In this document: in pieces, positions 44,944-53,160 of the stretch
Numbering within the stretch: position 1 is the stretch's first letter
Layout: each line of letters starts with the position of its first letter
NCBI RefSeq assembly: GCF_900108095.1
Contig: NZ_FNWL01000006.1
Span: 62,001-126,000, forward strand
Length of the DNA stretch: 64,000 nt
Direction: 5' to 3'
Source of the DNA: Natronorubrum sediminis
Lineage (GTDB): Archaea > Halobacteriota > Halobacteria > Halobacteriales > Natrialbaceae
Made by a program: the position numbers and the translations under genes
Notes under the pieces: generated by a model
What the model saw: the letters and a program-made list of their open reading frames with translations, nothing else
What the model was told of the DNA's origin: nothing
Databases searched by the model: none

Positions 44944-45278
44944 GACTCTACGACGTCGCACACGGCCGTTCGGGCGACAAAGGAAACAAGGCCAACGTTG
45001 GCATCATCGCCACCGACGGCGACGACTATCCATTCCTCCGTGATCTACTGACGGAGACCTATGTCGCCCGAGTTTTCGATGAATTTCTCGAGGAACCGGG
45101 CGCCGAGAGCGTCGACCGATACGTCCTCCCCGAGATGAAGGGGTTGAACTTCGTCCTCCACGGCGCGTTAGACGGTGGCGCGAGCGAATCACTCCGGACC
45201 GACCGCCAGGGCAAGACACTCGCGGCGATGCTTCTCCGTCAGGAGGTCGGTGACGAGTACGAGCAGTACCAGAAGTAA
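44940..45278 (+). CDS. AtuA-like C-terminal domain as separate small protein
   Basis: The 112-residue protein begins [20 protein letters not shown], with the GDKGN signature, and continues ATDGDDYPFLRDLLTETYV, RYVLPEMKGLNFVLHGALD and GGASESLRTDRQGKTLAAML. This corresponds to the ferredoxin-fold domain that follows DUF1446 in single-chain AtuA proteins. Its start overlaps the large gene's stop by four bases (ATGA), as expected for subunits made in equal amounts. A much longer frame from 43875 covers the same end but reads antisense-like Arg/Gly-rich sequence before this ATG and is not real. Confidence 0.85.
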   Translation: MRLYDVAHGRSGDKGNKANVGIIATDGDDYPFLRDLLTETYVARVFDEFLEEPGAESVDRYVLPEMKGLNFVLHGALDGGASESLRTDRQGKTLAAMLLRQEVGDEYEQYQK

Positions 45279-45311
45279 TCAATCTCCGGTGCTGTCCCCT
45301 GTTCGGAGCAG

Positions 45312-46499
45312 TCAGTACGATCGCGGCAGTCCGAGCACCCGTTCGCCGATGTAGTTGCGCATCATCTGACTCGAGCCAGGGGCGATCCGCCCCAGTCGCG
45401 AGGCCTTCCAGAGGTCGACGACGAAGTAATCGGGGCTGAGACCGTTACCGCCGTGGGTCTGGACGGCGACGTCACAGGCCTCGTAGCAGGCTTCTGTCGC
45501 GCGGAGCTTCGCCATGTTCGCCGCCGCGCCGGCTTCGCCGCCGTTGTCGACCGTCCAGGCGCCTTTCCTAACGAGTAGTTCCGCCGCCTCGAGTTTCGAC
45601 CACGCGTCGGCGATGGGGTGTTGGACCGCCTGATGAGAGCCGATCGGCGCGTCGAACACTTCCCGTGAGTTGGCGTACTCAATCGCCCGGTTGAGGGCGC
45701 ACTTGCCCGCGCCGACGGCGTTCGCTGCGCCGACGAGCCGCTCCGGGTTGACGGTCTCAAACAGCTGGTAGAGGCCGTTATCTTGCTCTCCGATGACGGC
45801 GTCCTCGTCGAGGTGGTAGTTGTCAAAGTGGATTTCGTACTGTGTTTCGGGCGCCGGAATGCCGGTCTCGAGGGGGTGATACTCGACGGCGTCGTCGCTC
45901 GGATCGGCGAGAAAGAGCGTGATGCCGTCGGTGCGGCGCTCGACCTCGGACTCAGGTTTCGTCCGGGCGACGAGAAGCATCTTATCTGCCCGATCAACCC
46001 CGGAAATCCACTGCTTCGTGCCGTTAACGACAAATCCATCGTCGGTCGGTTCGGCAAACGTATCCAGGTTCAACGTGTTGTGACCCGCCCTGGGTTCAGT
46101 GAGAGCCATACAGAACTTCATCTCGCCGTTCGCCAGTTTCGGGAGATAGCGCTCTTTCTGTTCCTCGGTTCCGTTTTGCGAGAGCGTGATCGAACCGAAC
46201 ACCGGGGTAACGACCCAAAGCATGCCGGTCCCCATACAGCCGTTTTCGGCAAACGTCTGGACGATCGTCGTCACTTCCTGGATACCCATTCCTTCTCCGC
46301 CGTACTCCTCGGGAACGGCGGCGCCGAGGAAGCCGGCATCAGCACAGTCCTGCCAGAACTCCGTCGGTTCAACCTGCTCGTGGTTGACAGCCTGCCAGTA
46401 CTCGTCGTCGTACAAGTCGGCGATGTCACGCGCTGTTTCTCGGATGAGTTCGGACGCTGGACCGTCTTCGAACGCGCTCGATTGATCGCTGCTGGACAT
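45312..46499 (-). CDS. Acyl-CoA dehydrogenase family protein, ACAD 2
   Basis: From ATG 46499 the 395-residue protein starts MSSSDQSSAFEDGPASELIR. It has MALTEPRAGHNTLNLDTFAE, VVNGTKQWISGVDRADKM and an end HGGNGLSPDYFVVDLWKAS then RIAPGSSQMMRNYIGERVLG. By eye, the catalytic Glu of the EGTSE loop is replaced (APGSS). A Glu in VNPERLVGAANAV sits where isovaleryl-CoA and long-chain dehydrogenases keep theirs. The conserved ending IGERVLGLPRSY resembles the 51953 protein. It converges on the AtuA operon and is divergent from the CoA-transferase at 46764. Confidence 0.9.
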   Translation of the reverse strand: MSSSDQSSAFEDGPASELIRETARDIADLYDDEYWQAVNHEQVEPTEFWQDCADAGFLGAAVPEEYGGEGMGIQEVTTIVQTFAENGCMGTGMLWVVTPVFGSITLSQNGTEEQKERYLPKLANGEMKFCMALTEPRAGHNTLNLDTFAEPTDDGFVVNGTKQWISGVDRADKMLLVARTKPESEVERRTDGITLFLADPSDDAVEYHPLETGIPAPETQYEIHFDNYHLDEDAVIGEQDNGLYQLFETVNPERLVGAANAVGAGKCALNRAIEYANSREVFDAPIGSHQAVQHPIADAWSKLEAAELLVRKGAWTVDNGGEAGAAANMAKLRATEACYEACDVAVQTHGGNGLSPDYFVVDLWKASRLGRIAPGSSQMMRNYIGERVLGLPRSY

Positions 46500-46583
46500 G
46501 AGCGCGGATTCTACGTGGGGAAAGTAAACATTGTGCATACGAGAGAAGGTAACACGGACGACGACCGAGAGAGGCTAACTGCG

Positions 46584-46709
46584 TTATGGTAGTCTACAGC
46601 GGCCCTCGCCCTCAAAAATTCCCCTCGTTCGTTCGGCAATTTGCGGAACTCGCTCTTCTATCATCGAGTGCGTTTCGTTGTCGGCGTTGCCATCGAGGTA
46701 GCGAGACTC
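46584..46709 (-). pseudogene. 3' remnant of a fourth APH-type phosphotransferase
   Basis: On the minus strand a 41-codon open stretch reads ESRYLDGNADNETHSMIEER then VPQIAERTRGIFEGEGRCRL and P before TAA at 46586-46584. It is the C-terminal end of the phosphotransferases found at 25629, 57191 and 60143 (RRYLEGNADNETYPMMEQR and RYLEGNADNESYPRMRERVPKLAERAYGI). The remaining roughly 315 residues are absent; a TAG precedes the fragment. It is a scar of a deleted paralog between two divergent genes. Confidence 0.85.
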
Positions 46710-46763
46710 CTAAATCTGAAACCAACGTGAATCATTATTATTGATAGTGTTGAATAGGCGACC

Positions 46764-47945
46764 ATGCAGGCGTTCACTGATGTCGACGTACTTGATCTGA
46801 CCCAGTCCGTCGCGGGACCGCTGTCGACACAGTTTATTGGAATGCAAGGGGCGAACGTCGTCAAAGTGGAGCCGCCCGACGGCGATAAGTTTCGAGACCT
46901 CATAGACGGGGCGATGTTCGCTTCCGCGAACCTTGGTGGCAAACAAAGCATCTGTCTCGATCTCAAGACTGAGGACGGGCAAGCGATCGCCCACGAGTTA
47001 GCGGCGAACGCGGACGTCGTTGTCGAGAGCTTCCGCCCGGGCGTTTTAGAGCGATTCGACCTCGACTACGAATCGGTACGTGCGGAAAACGACGATGTAA
47101 TCTATTGTTCGATTACGGGTTACGGCCAGGACGGACCACGATCGGATTGGGCAGCATACGACCCACTCGTACAGGCGATTTCGGGACTGATGGCGACGGT
47201 GAGTCCGTCGGACGATCGATCGATCAGGATCGGTGCCAGCCTCATAGATTACGGAACTGGACTCAACGCTGCATTCCTCGTGTCGTCTGCCCTGCGCGAA
47301 CGCGATCGGACGGGCGAGAGTAGGCACATCGACGTCTCACTGTTCGACACTGCAGTCTGGTACATGGGCTACTGGATCGCTCATTACAACGCTACGGGCG
47401 AATATCCGGACGAGGCCGGCTACGAGTTCGGCGGCAGCGCGCCCAACGGCGGCTTCGACACGGCGGGTGGCGAGGAGATCTACCTAACCGTCGTCGACGA
47501 CGATTTCTTCCAGCGGCTGTGTGGGGCAATCGATCGGGAAGATTTGGCAACCGACGATCGATTCAGACAAAAGGCCAATCGGTGGGAGAACCGATCAGAA
47601 CTGCGGGAAATTCTCGACGAGGAGTTCGAAGACTGGTGCCGAGACGAACTGATCGATGTACTAGTCGATGCCGGTGTTACCGCCGCACCGATCAAGACCA
47701 TCGACGAAATCGTCGACGACGATCCGCAGGCCGAAGCACGAGAGTTACTGACCGACACGTACAACCTCCATCGCAACGTCGAGGTCACGACGGCAGCACC
47801 GCCGTTTCGGTTGGACGGCGAGCGACCTGATATCGGCGACCGGCCGCCGACCCGTGGTGAGCACACCCGGACGGTACTCGCTGAGCTAGGGTACGGCGAC
47901 GAGCAGATCGACCGACTGCTCGAGTGCGGCGCCGTCAAGGAGTAG
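46764..47945 (+). CDS. CaiB/BaiF (class III) CoA-transferase
   Basis: The 393-residue protein, MQAFTDVDVLDLTQSVAGPLSTQFIG, has the class III CoA-transferase layout. GANVVKVEPPDGDKFRDL is the CoA-contacting start, VVVESFRPGVLERFDLDYES follows, and RIGASLIDYGTGLNAAF carries the Asp that forms the acyl-anhydride. A GGSAPNGGFDTAGGE loop and a two-domain interlocked C-terminus follow. It moves CoA from one acyl-CoA to a free acid (for example formyl-, succinyl- or carnitinyl-type donors) and so activates substrates without ATP. The native donor and acceptor are unknown. It is monocistronic with the third TAXI-TRAP set downstream. Confidence 0.92.
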   Translation: MQAFTDVDVLDLTQSVAGPLSTQFIGMQGANVVKVEPPDGDKFRDLIDGAMFASANLGGKQSICLDLKTEDGQAIAHELAANADVVVESFRPGVLERFDLDYESVRAENDDVIYCSITGYGQDGPRSDWAAYDPLVQAISGLMATVSPSDDRSIRIGASLIDYGTGLNAAFLVSSALRERDRTGESRHIDVSLFDTAVWYMGYWIAHYNATGEYPDEAGYEFGGSAPNGGFDTAGGEEIYLTVVDDDFFQRLCGAIDREDLATDDRFRQKANRWENRSELREILDEEFEDWCRDELIDVLVDAGVTAAPIKTIDEIVDDDPQAEARELLTDTYNLHRNVEVTTAAPPFRLDGERPDIGDRPPTRGEHTRTVLAELGYGDEQIDRLLECGAVKE

Positions 47946-48446
47946 CGATCCGCTGGGCCGCTTTCGTTGCCCCGCTCGGTGAGTTGACCACAGTCGACCG
48001 AATATCTAGCCGTGCCGACAAACGGTGGTTGATGGTGGATATTGCCGGATTCATCTCCGCGCTGAAACGTGAGCTGTTCTTCTCGGTTCTCCGTGAGCCG
48101 CGGCTTGTCCGGTGTCTTGTGACTCCCCGAGACGCTGCAACGGCAACTTCTCCCGTCGTTTATGTTCACCCTCCGCGCTGTTAGATCGGCTCGCCAAATC
48201 CGTCACGATGTATTCCGGCGCGGTTGCGTTGACTCTGCTATCCGGCTGAACTCCTCGGCGTAACTCGTGAACTGACAATTTTCGGGCCATCTGGATAGAA
48301 GCGCCGAAATTATCAGTTGTACACTCATATTTTCGACTTGCACACCAGTATGTCAGTCGATATCGGAGAACGAGGCGTATATTTCCAAGAACAATACTCA
48401 TAGAATATTAGCATATATTGAAGCTAAGTGGGGTTCTCGATAGCGT
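47946..48446. other. Intergenic stretch holding a decayed SDR fragment
   Basis: About 500 bases between the CoA-transferase and the third TAXI gene. The only recognisable content is the SDR remnant at 48093-48275; the right part (48290-48446) must carry the promoter of the TRAP operon. Confidence 0.6.
48093..48275 (-). pseudogene. C-terminal remnant of a FabG-like SDR
   Basis: The minus-strand frame reads SVHELRRGVQPDSRVNATAP, EYIVTDLASRSNSAEGEHKR and REKLPLQRLGESQDTGQAAA. It matches the intact SDR at 32535-33275 (SHAKEFGPDIRVNAIAPGYI, VTDMTDRTNTAEDKRERREK, LPLQRLGEPEDVGQAAAYL) with many substitutions, and the DNA is also visibly similar. The N-terminal Rossmann part and active-site Tyr/Lys are missing. 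This is a decaying duplicate. Confidence 0.85.
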
Positions 48447-49508
48447 ATGACACACAGGGTGCTAGGACGAAGATCGTATTTAGCGGCGGCTGGAGTGGGT
48501 GTAGTCGGTCTGGCTGGTTGCATCGGTGAAGATGACCCCGACGAACTGGACGAACTGGAGAACGGACCAGAGGGCGACGAAGAGGAACTCATCTGGACGA
48601 CGACGTCCGAGGGCAGCGCTACGACGGTCTCGCTTCAGGGCCTCGCACCCACTGTCAACGACGCCACCGATGACCTATACATGGAGGTCCGACCGTCAGA
48701 AGGAACGGGAGCGAACATGGGTCGACTGGACCGTGACGAGGCGCAGGTAGCGTACACGCAGAATTTCGATGCGGCTCGGGTTACACAAGGAGATGAGCCG
48801 TTCGACGACCTCGGATTCGAACTCAACGAGGTGTGCCACTGGCTAACCACGCCATGGCTTTTCATTACACCAGACGAGGATCTACAATCGATCGAAGATA
48901 TCGACTCCGACACGCGCGTGGCTCCGACACAGACAGGTGCCGGGACCAGAGACAATCTCGAGTTGGCACTCGACTACGTTGTTGACGACTACGATGACGT
49001 CAGCGTCGACTTTACCGAGCAAACAGGACCCTTCCAGGAGGGAGCACTTGACGTCGGCGTTGTTCCAATCGTGAATTTCGAACTAGAGGGTGCGTACGCT
49101 GAGGAGCAAAAGAGCGTGGTCGATCTTCACATCATGGAATGGCCGGAGGACGCTCTCGACGAGATGGAGGACGACCCAATGATCGAAATCATGGAGATCG
49201 ATGCGGGTGACTTAGACGGCTACGCGTCATACCCGGACGACCAACCAATGCGGAGTCCGGGGAACTCGTACAATTTCGTCACTCGCAACGACGTCGACTA
49301 CGACACCCTATACGACGCACTGTCGGCAATGTGGGACGCTCGCGACGACTTCGGCGGAATCCACGACCAACTGGTCTATCACGAGGATCCCGAACACTGG
49401 GTCGATTGGACGTTCCCGGATGTCCCGTTCCACCCGGCTGCTGCGGACTTCCTCGAGGATGAACTCGGCGTCTGGGACCAAGCCGAAGGCGGCCGCGCGG
49501 ACGAGTAG
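48447..49508 (+). CDS. TAXI-type TRAP substrate-binding lipoprotein 3
   Basis: The 353-residue protein starts MTHRVLGRRSYLAAAGVGVVGLAGC, a twin-Arg and lipobox signal. The mature part has TSEGSATTVSLQGLAPTVND, AQVAYTQNFDAARVTQGD, LTTPWLFITPDEDLQSIEDI, APTQTGAGTRDNLELAL and FQEGALDVGVVPIVN. It is more diverged from copies 1 and 2 than they are from each other (for example no AAYDYW ending). It is the first gene of a two-gene transport operon with the permease at 49539 and is expected outside the membrane. Confidence 0.9.
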   Translation: MTHRVLGRRSYLAAAGVGVVGLAGCIGEDDPDELDELENGPEGDEEELIWTTTSEGSATTVSLQGLAPTVNDATDDLYMEVRPSEGTGANMGRLDRDEAQVAYTQNFDAARVTQGDEPFDDLGFELNEVCHWLTTPWLFITPDEDLQSIEDIDSDTRVAPTQTGAGTRDNLELALDYVVDDYDDVSVDFTEQTGPFQEGALDVGVVPIVNFELEGAYAEEQKSVVDLHIMEWPEDALDEMEDDPMIEIMEIDAGDLDGYASYPDDQPMRSPGNSYNFVTRNDVDYDTLYDALSAMWDARDDFGGIHDQLVYHEDPEHWVDWTFPDVPFHPAAADFLEDELGVWDQAEGGRADE

Positions 49509-49538
49509 TAGACCCACTCCGCGACACTACCAGCACAC

Positions 49539-51635
49539 ATGATATCTTATCAGTTACCGTCGAGATCATCGATGACGCCCCAGCGCGTGCTGGCCGGCGT
49601 CATTTTCATCCTCGGGGCAACGCTAACGTTGACCACGCTCACCTATGCTTGGCGATTGCCGGTTGACGAGCTTCGGTACTCGAATATCTTCCTCGGTCTC
49701 GGTCTGGCACTGTTTTATCTCGTCGAAGCCCAGAAACACATCACCGACGAAGGGACGGATCCAACAAGCGTTACGGAGACAACGGACGTCACGGAAACAA
49801 CTGATTCGGCGGCCACAGAGCAAGCATCGACTGACGAGCCACCGTCGCTGCTCGACGATCGACTGACGGCCGTCGGCGGACCGTACCGGCGGCGGATCGG
49901 TACCGTCTACCGGCGAGCTACTCCTGCGATCTGTCTGTTGCTCGCCATCATCGCCATCGCGGCCACCGGCTACGTCGAATTCCATTACGATCGATTGCTC
50001 CACGAGGCCCGGATGGTCGGCTGGACGCAGACCGATTTGTACGTTGGACTCGTCATCATTGGACTCGTTACTGAGGCCACCGGGCGCGCTTACGGGAAGG
50101 TCGTCGCTGGGGTCGTAGCCCTCTCCGTCCTGTACGCATCCAACTTCGTCGGGCCGCACCTCCCCGGACTGTTCCGACACACAGGAATGGACTGGGAGCA
50201 GATCAGCCGCGAGGGGGCGATCTCGCTCACGGGGACTTACGGCTTTATCCTCACTGTCGGCGCGACGTGGGTAGCGGTGTTCATCATGTTCGCAGGAATG
50301 GCGAAAGCGTTCGGATTGATGGAGTTCATCATCAGGGTTTCCCAGGAAATTCGAAAGGTGCTCAAAAGCGGGGTCGTTCACATCGCCATCGTCAGCAGCA
50401 TGGCAATGGGATCGATCACGGGCAGCGCCGCGGCCAACACCGCGACCACTGGCAGCTTCACTATTCCGATGATGCAAGATCAGGGGATCCGGGGCGACTT
50501 CGCCGCTGCAATCGAGGGATTTGCCTCGGCAGGTGGCCAGATCCTCCCCCCAGTAATGGGCGTCGCCGCGTTTCTTATGGCAGACATCCTCGGTGTCTCC
50601 TACTTCGTTATCATCCAGGCGGCAGTCATTCCCGCCGTCCTGTTTTACTTCGGTGCGATGCTCGCAGCACACATGCTGGTTCTCAAACACGGATGGACCG
50701 CGTCCGAAACCGGTTCGTTCGATCGTTCACTGCTTTTGGAGGGGATTCACTTCCTGGTGCCGATCACTGTGCTGATCTACACGCTAGTGGTGATGCGTCT
50801 AACACCGCTGGGAGCCGGGTTCTATACGATCCTCACGCTCGTAGCGACCATGTACGTCCGAAACCTGTTCGTCGATGGGATCACGATGAACACGCTCGTT
50901 GCAACAACAAAGCAAACGGCAATCGGGCTCAAACAGGGAGCCGTCGAAATGGCGCCGCTGGTTGGCATCCTCGGTTCGCTCGGTGTTGTGATTAACATGC
51001 TGACCCAGACCGGCCTCACCCAGAAGATCAGCGCCCAGATGATCGCGCTCTCGGGCGGCGTCTTCGTCGTTCTCCTGTTGCTCGCGATGGTCGCGAGCAT
51101 TCTGTTCGGACTGGGGATGCCGACCCCGGCGGCCTACATTCTCGTGGTGGTGCTCGTCGCTCCCGCGATGATTGCCTTCGGCGTTCAGGAGATTACCGCA
51201 CACATGTACGTCTTCTACTTCGCGATGCTCTCGGCGATCACGCCGCCGGTGGCCATCTCCGTCGCAATCGGCTCGAAGATCGCGGGCGTCGGCTTTCTCG
51301 TCTCCTGTAAGCAGGCGCTGCGGGTCGGTGCACCCGGTTTCGTCATCCCCTTCGCGTTTGTCGCCAACGACAGCCTGATTTACTGGTCGTTCCCTGAGAC
51401 TCTCGTCGTGTCAGTGCTCGTCTTCACCGGCGTCGGTGCGCTCGTCATCTCGATGACCGGCTTCGACGGTCGACACGTCCTCGGACCGCCCCGTCGCGTG
51501 GGCTACTTCGTTTTGGCGCTGGCCGCCATGGTTGGTCCGTTCGTCGTCCAGGTCGGCAGCGTCGTTCTTATCGCGTCACTGCTGGCGAGCACGTACCTTC
51601 GTTCAGCGCCGCAGCCCCAACCTTCCACCGACTAA
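49539..51635 (+). CDS. TRAP transporter fused permease (DctQM-type), copy 2
   Basis: The 698-residue protein has the same architecture as copy 1 at 30267. The N-terminal DctQ-like spans (VLAGVIFILGATLTLTTLTY) come first, then a loop rich in Thr/Glu, then the DctM core: GSITGSAAANTATTGSFTIP, GGQILPPVMGVAAFLMADIL, LGMPTPAAYILVVVLVAP and YFAMLSAITPPVAISVAIGS. ATG 49539 gives a leader length equal to copy 1; ATG 49572 is an alternative. It works with the 48447 binding protein and may also serve the orphan binding protein at 35883. Confidence 0.92.
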   Translation: MISYQLPSRSSMTPQRVLAGVIFILGATLTLTTLTYAWRLPVDELRYSNIFLGLGLALFYLVEAQKHITDEGTDPTSVTETTDVTETTDSAATEQASTDEPPSLLDDRLTAVGGPYRRRIGTVYRRATPAICLLLAIIAIAATGYVEFHYDRLLHEARMVGWTQTDLYVGLVIIGLVTEATGRAYGKVVAGVVALSVLYASNFVGPHLPGLFRHTGMDWEQISREGAISLTGTYGFILTVGATWVAVFIMFAGMAKAFGLMEFIIRVSQEIRKVLKSGVVHIAIVSSMAMGSITGSAAANTATTGSFTIPMMQDQGIRGDFAAAIEGFASAGGQILPPVMGVAAFLMADILGVSYFVIIQAAVIPAVLFYFGAMLAAHMLVLKHGWTASETGSFDRSLLLEGIHFLVPITVLIYTLVVMRLTPLGAGFYTILTLVATMYVRNLFVDGITMNTLVATTKQTAIGLKQGAVEMAPLVGILGSLGVVINMLTQTGLTQKISAQMIALSGGVFVVLLLLAMVASILFGLGMPTPAAYILVVVLVAPAMIAFGVQEITAHMYVFYFAMLSAITPPVAISVAIGSKIAGVGFLVSCKQALRVGAPGFVIPFAFVANDSLIYWSFPETLVVSVLVFTGVGALVISMTGFDGRHVLGPPRRVGYFVLALAAMVGPFVVQVGSVVLIASLLASTYLRSAPQPQPSTD

Positions 51636-51952
51636 GCCATTGCTCGTCGACAGATTGTGGCCGGATTTTCGCTCCATAATTAGACAGGGAACGCGACTAC
51701 AGTGACAATTGCAATATTGTTTCTACCACATCCAATAGAAACCAATGCGGAGTAAACACGAGCCGACCTATGGATATAGAGAGTACAGAAACCTCGAGAA
51801 TGGAGATTTCCAACCGGTTCCGTTTATATTGGGAGATTGAAACTGTTCGAATGCTAGTCGCACGATTACGCGGAAATAATAACAAAATTTTTATGATATG
51901 ATTTATGTGACAGACCATCCTCAAATGGGTATGAGGACGAGAGAAAGCGACA
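51636..51952. other. AT-rich promoter region upstream of the ACAD pair
   Basis: No gene. The last 70 bases are very AT-rich (around 51880-51905), consistent with the promoter of the plus-strand operon beginning at 51953. Confidence 0.5.
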
Positions 51953-53158
51953 ATGGACTTTAGTTACACGGTTGAGCAGGAGCAGTTTCGAGACGAGCTA
52001 CGGACGTGGCTCGAGGCGAACGCACCGGACGGATGGATCGAGGGCGACCGGGAGCTTCCGGACGACGACGAGGAGCGCGTCGCCTTTCTGACAGACTGGC
52101 AGCGGACCCTCGCGGAAGACGGTTGGGCGGGAGTTCACTGGCCCGAGGAGTACGGCGGTCGCGGGGCGTCGCTGATCGAACAGACCATTTACCGAGAAGA
52201 GATGGCACGGATCGACGCGCCGCCACAGATCAACCTCATCGGCATCAACCTCATCGGACCGACGCTGATAGCGGTCGGCACGGAATCGCAGAAAGAACGG
52301 TTCGTGCCGAACATCCTCAGTGCCGAGGAGATCTGGTGCCAGGGGTACTCCGAGCCAAACGCCGGCTCGGACGTCGCGGCGCTGATGACTCGTGCCGAAC
52401 GCAACGGTGACGAGTGGATCATCGATGGTCAGAAGATCTGGACCAGCTACGCACACATCGCCGACTGGTGTTTCGTGGTCGCCCGAACCGATACCGAAGG
52501 GACGAAACACGAGGGACTGACTGCCTTCCTCGTCGATATGAACCAAGACGCGATCAGCACCGAACCGATCCATCAGGCGAACGATGACCGGAGCTTCAAC
52601 CAGGTCTACTTCGACGGCGCGGTGACAACGAACGACCTCGTCGTTGGAGAGGTCGACGAAGGCTGGGACGTTGTCATGACGCTGTCGGCGATCGAACACG
52701 GGATGACATCGATCTACACCATCGAACAGCGCTACTTCGACCTCCTCGAGTACTGTCGCGAGGAGACGCGGGGCGGCGCGCCGCTGATCGAAGATCCACG
52801 GATCCGACAGGAGTTAGCCGACCTCGACGCGCGGATCCAAGCCGCGAAGACGAGTCACTTCCGAAACGTGAGTAAGCAAGTCGAGACCGGAACGCCCGGT
52901 CCGGAGGGGTCGATGGATCTGGTCGTCAGCGACGAGCTCCGCCACGACCTCCTCGAGTTCGCCGTCGACGTTCGAGGGCCGGGTGCGGCGCTCTGGGAGA
53001 ACGGCCACGAGGCGTTCGACGTCACCACCGGCTACATTCGATCGTATGGATCGTGGATCGCCGCCGGAACCGGCGACATCCAGCGCAACATCATCGGCGA
53101 GCGCGTGCTCGGCCTGCCGAAGGATATCAAGAGCAAAACGAGCCACCGAGGTGAGTGA
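51953..53158 (+). CDS. Acyl-CoA dehydrogenase, alpha-type of a heteromeric pair, ACAD 3
   Basis: The 401-residue protein, MDFSYTVEQEQFRDELRTWLEANAP, has CQGYSEPNAGSDVAALMTRAE, IIDGQKIWTSYAHIADWCFVV and an end SYGSWIAAGTGDIQRNIIGERVLGLP. A Glu at about residue 248 (LSAIEHGMTSIYT) lies at the isovaleryl-CoA dehydrogenase catalytic position, while the EGTSE-type Glu is Ala. It is followed two bases after its stop by a second, shorter dehydrogenase. Such adjacent pairs are typical of the alpha2beta2 ACADs known for steroid and other bulky acyl-CoAs. Confidence 0.9.
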   Translation: MDFSYTVEQEQFRDELRTWLEANAPDGWIEGDRELPDDDEERVAFLTDWQRTLAEDGWAGVHWPEEYGGRGASLIEQTIYREEMARIDAPPQINLIGINLIGPTLIAVGTESQKERFVPNILSAEEIWCQGYSEPNAGSDVAALMTRAERNGDEWIIDGQKIWTSYAHIADWCFVVARTDTEGTKHEGLTAFLVDMNQDAISTEPIHQANDDRSFNQVYFDGAVTTNDLVVGEVDEGWDVVMTLSAIEHGMTSIYTIEQRYFDLLEYCREETRGGAPLIEDPRIRQELADLDARIQAAKTSHFRNVSKQVETGTPGPEGSMDLVVSDELRHDLLEFAVDVRGPGAALWENGHEAFDVTTGYIRSYGSWIAAGTGDIQRNIIGERVLGLPKDIKSKTSHRGE

Positions 53159-53160
53159 TC

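Noticed and set aside
43875-45278. 467-codon plus-strand reading frame inside AtuA
   Set aside because: Arg/Gly/Ser-rich and antisense-like over the AtuA gene; only the last 112 codons (from 44940) are a real protein.
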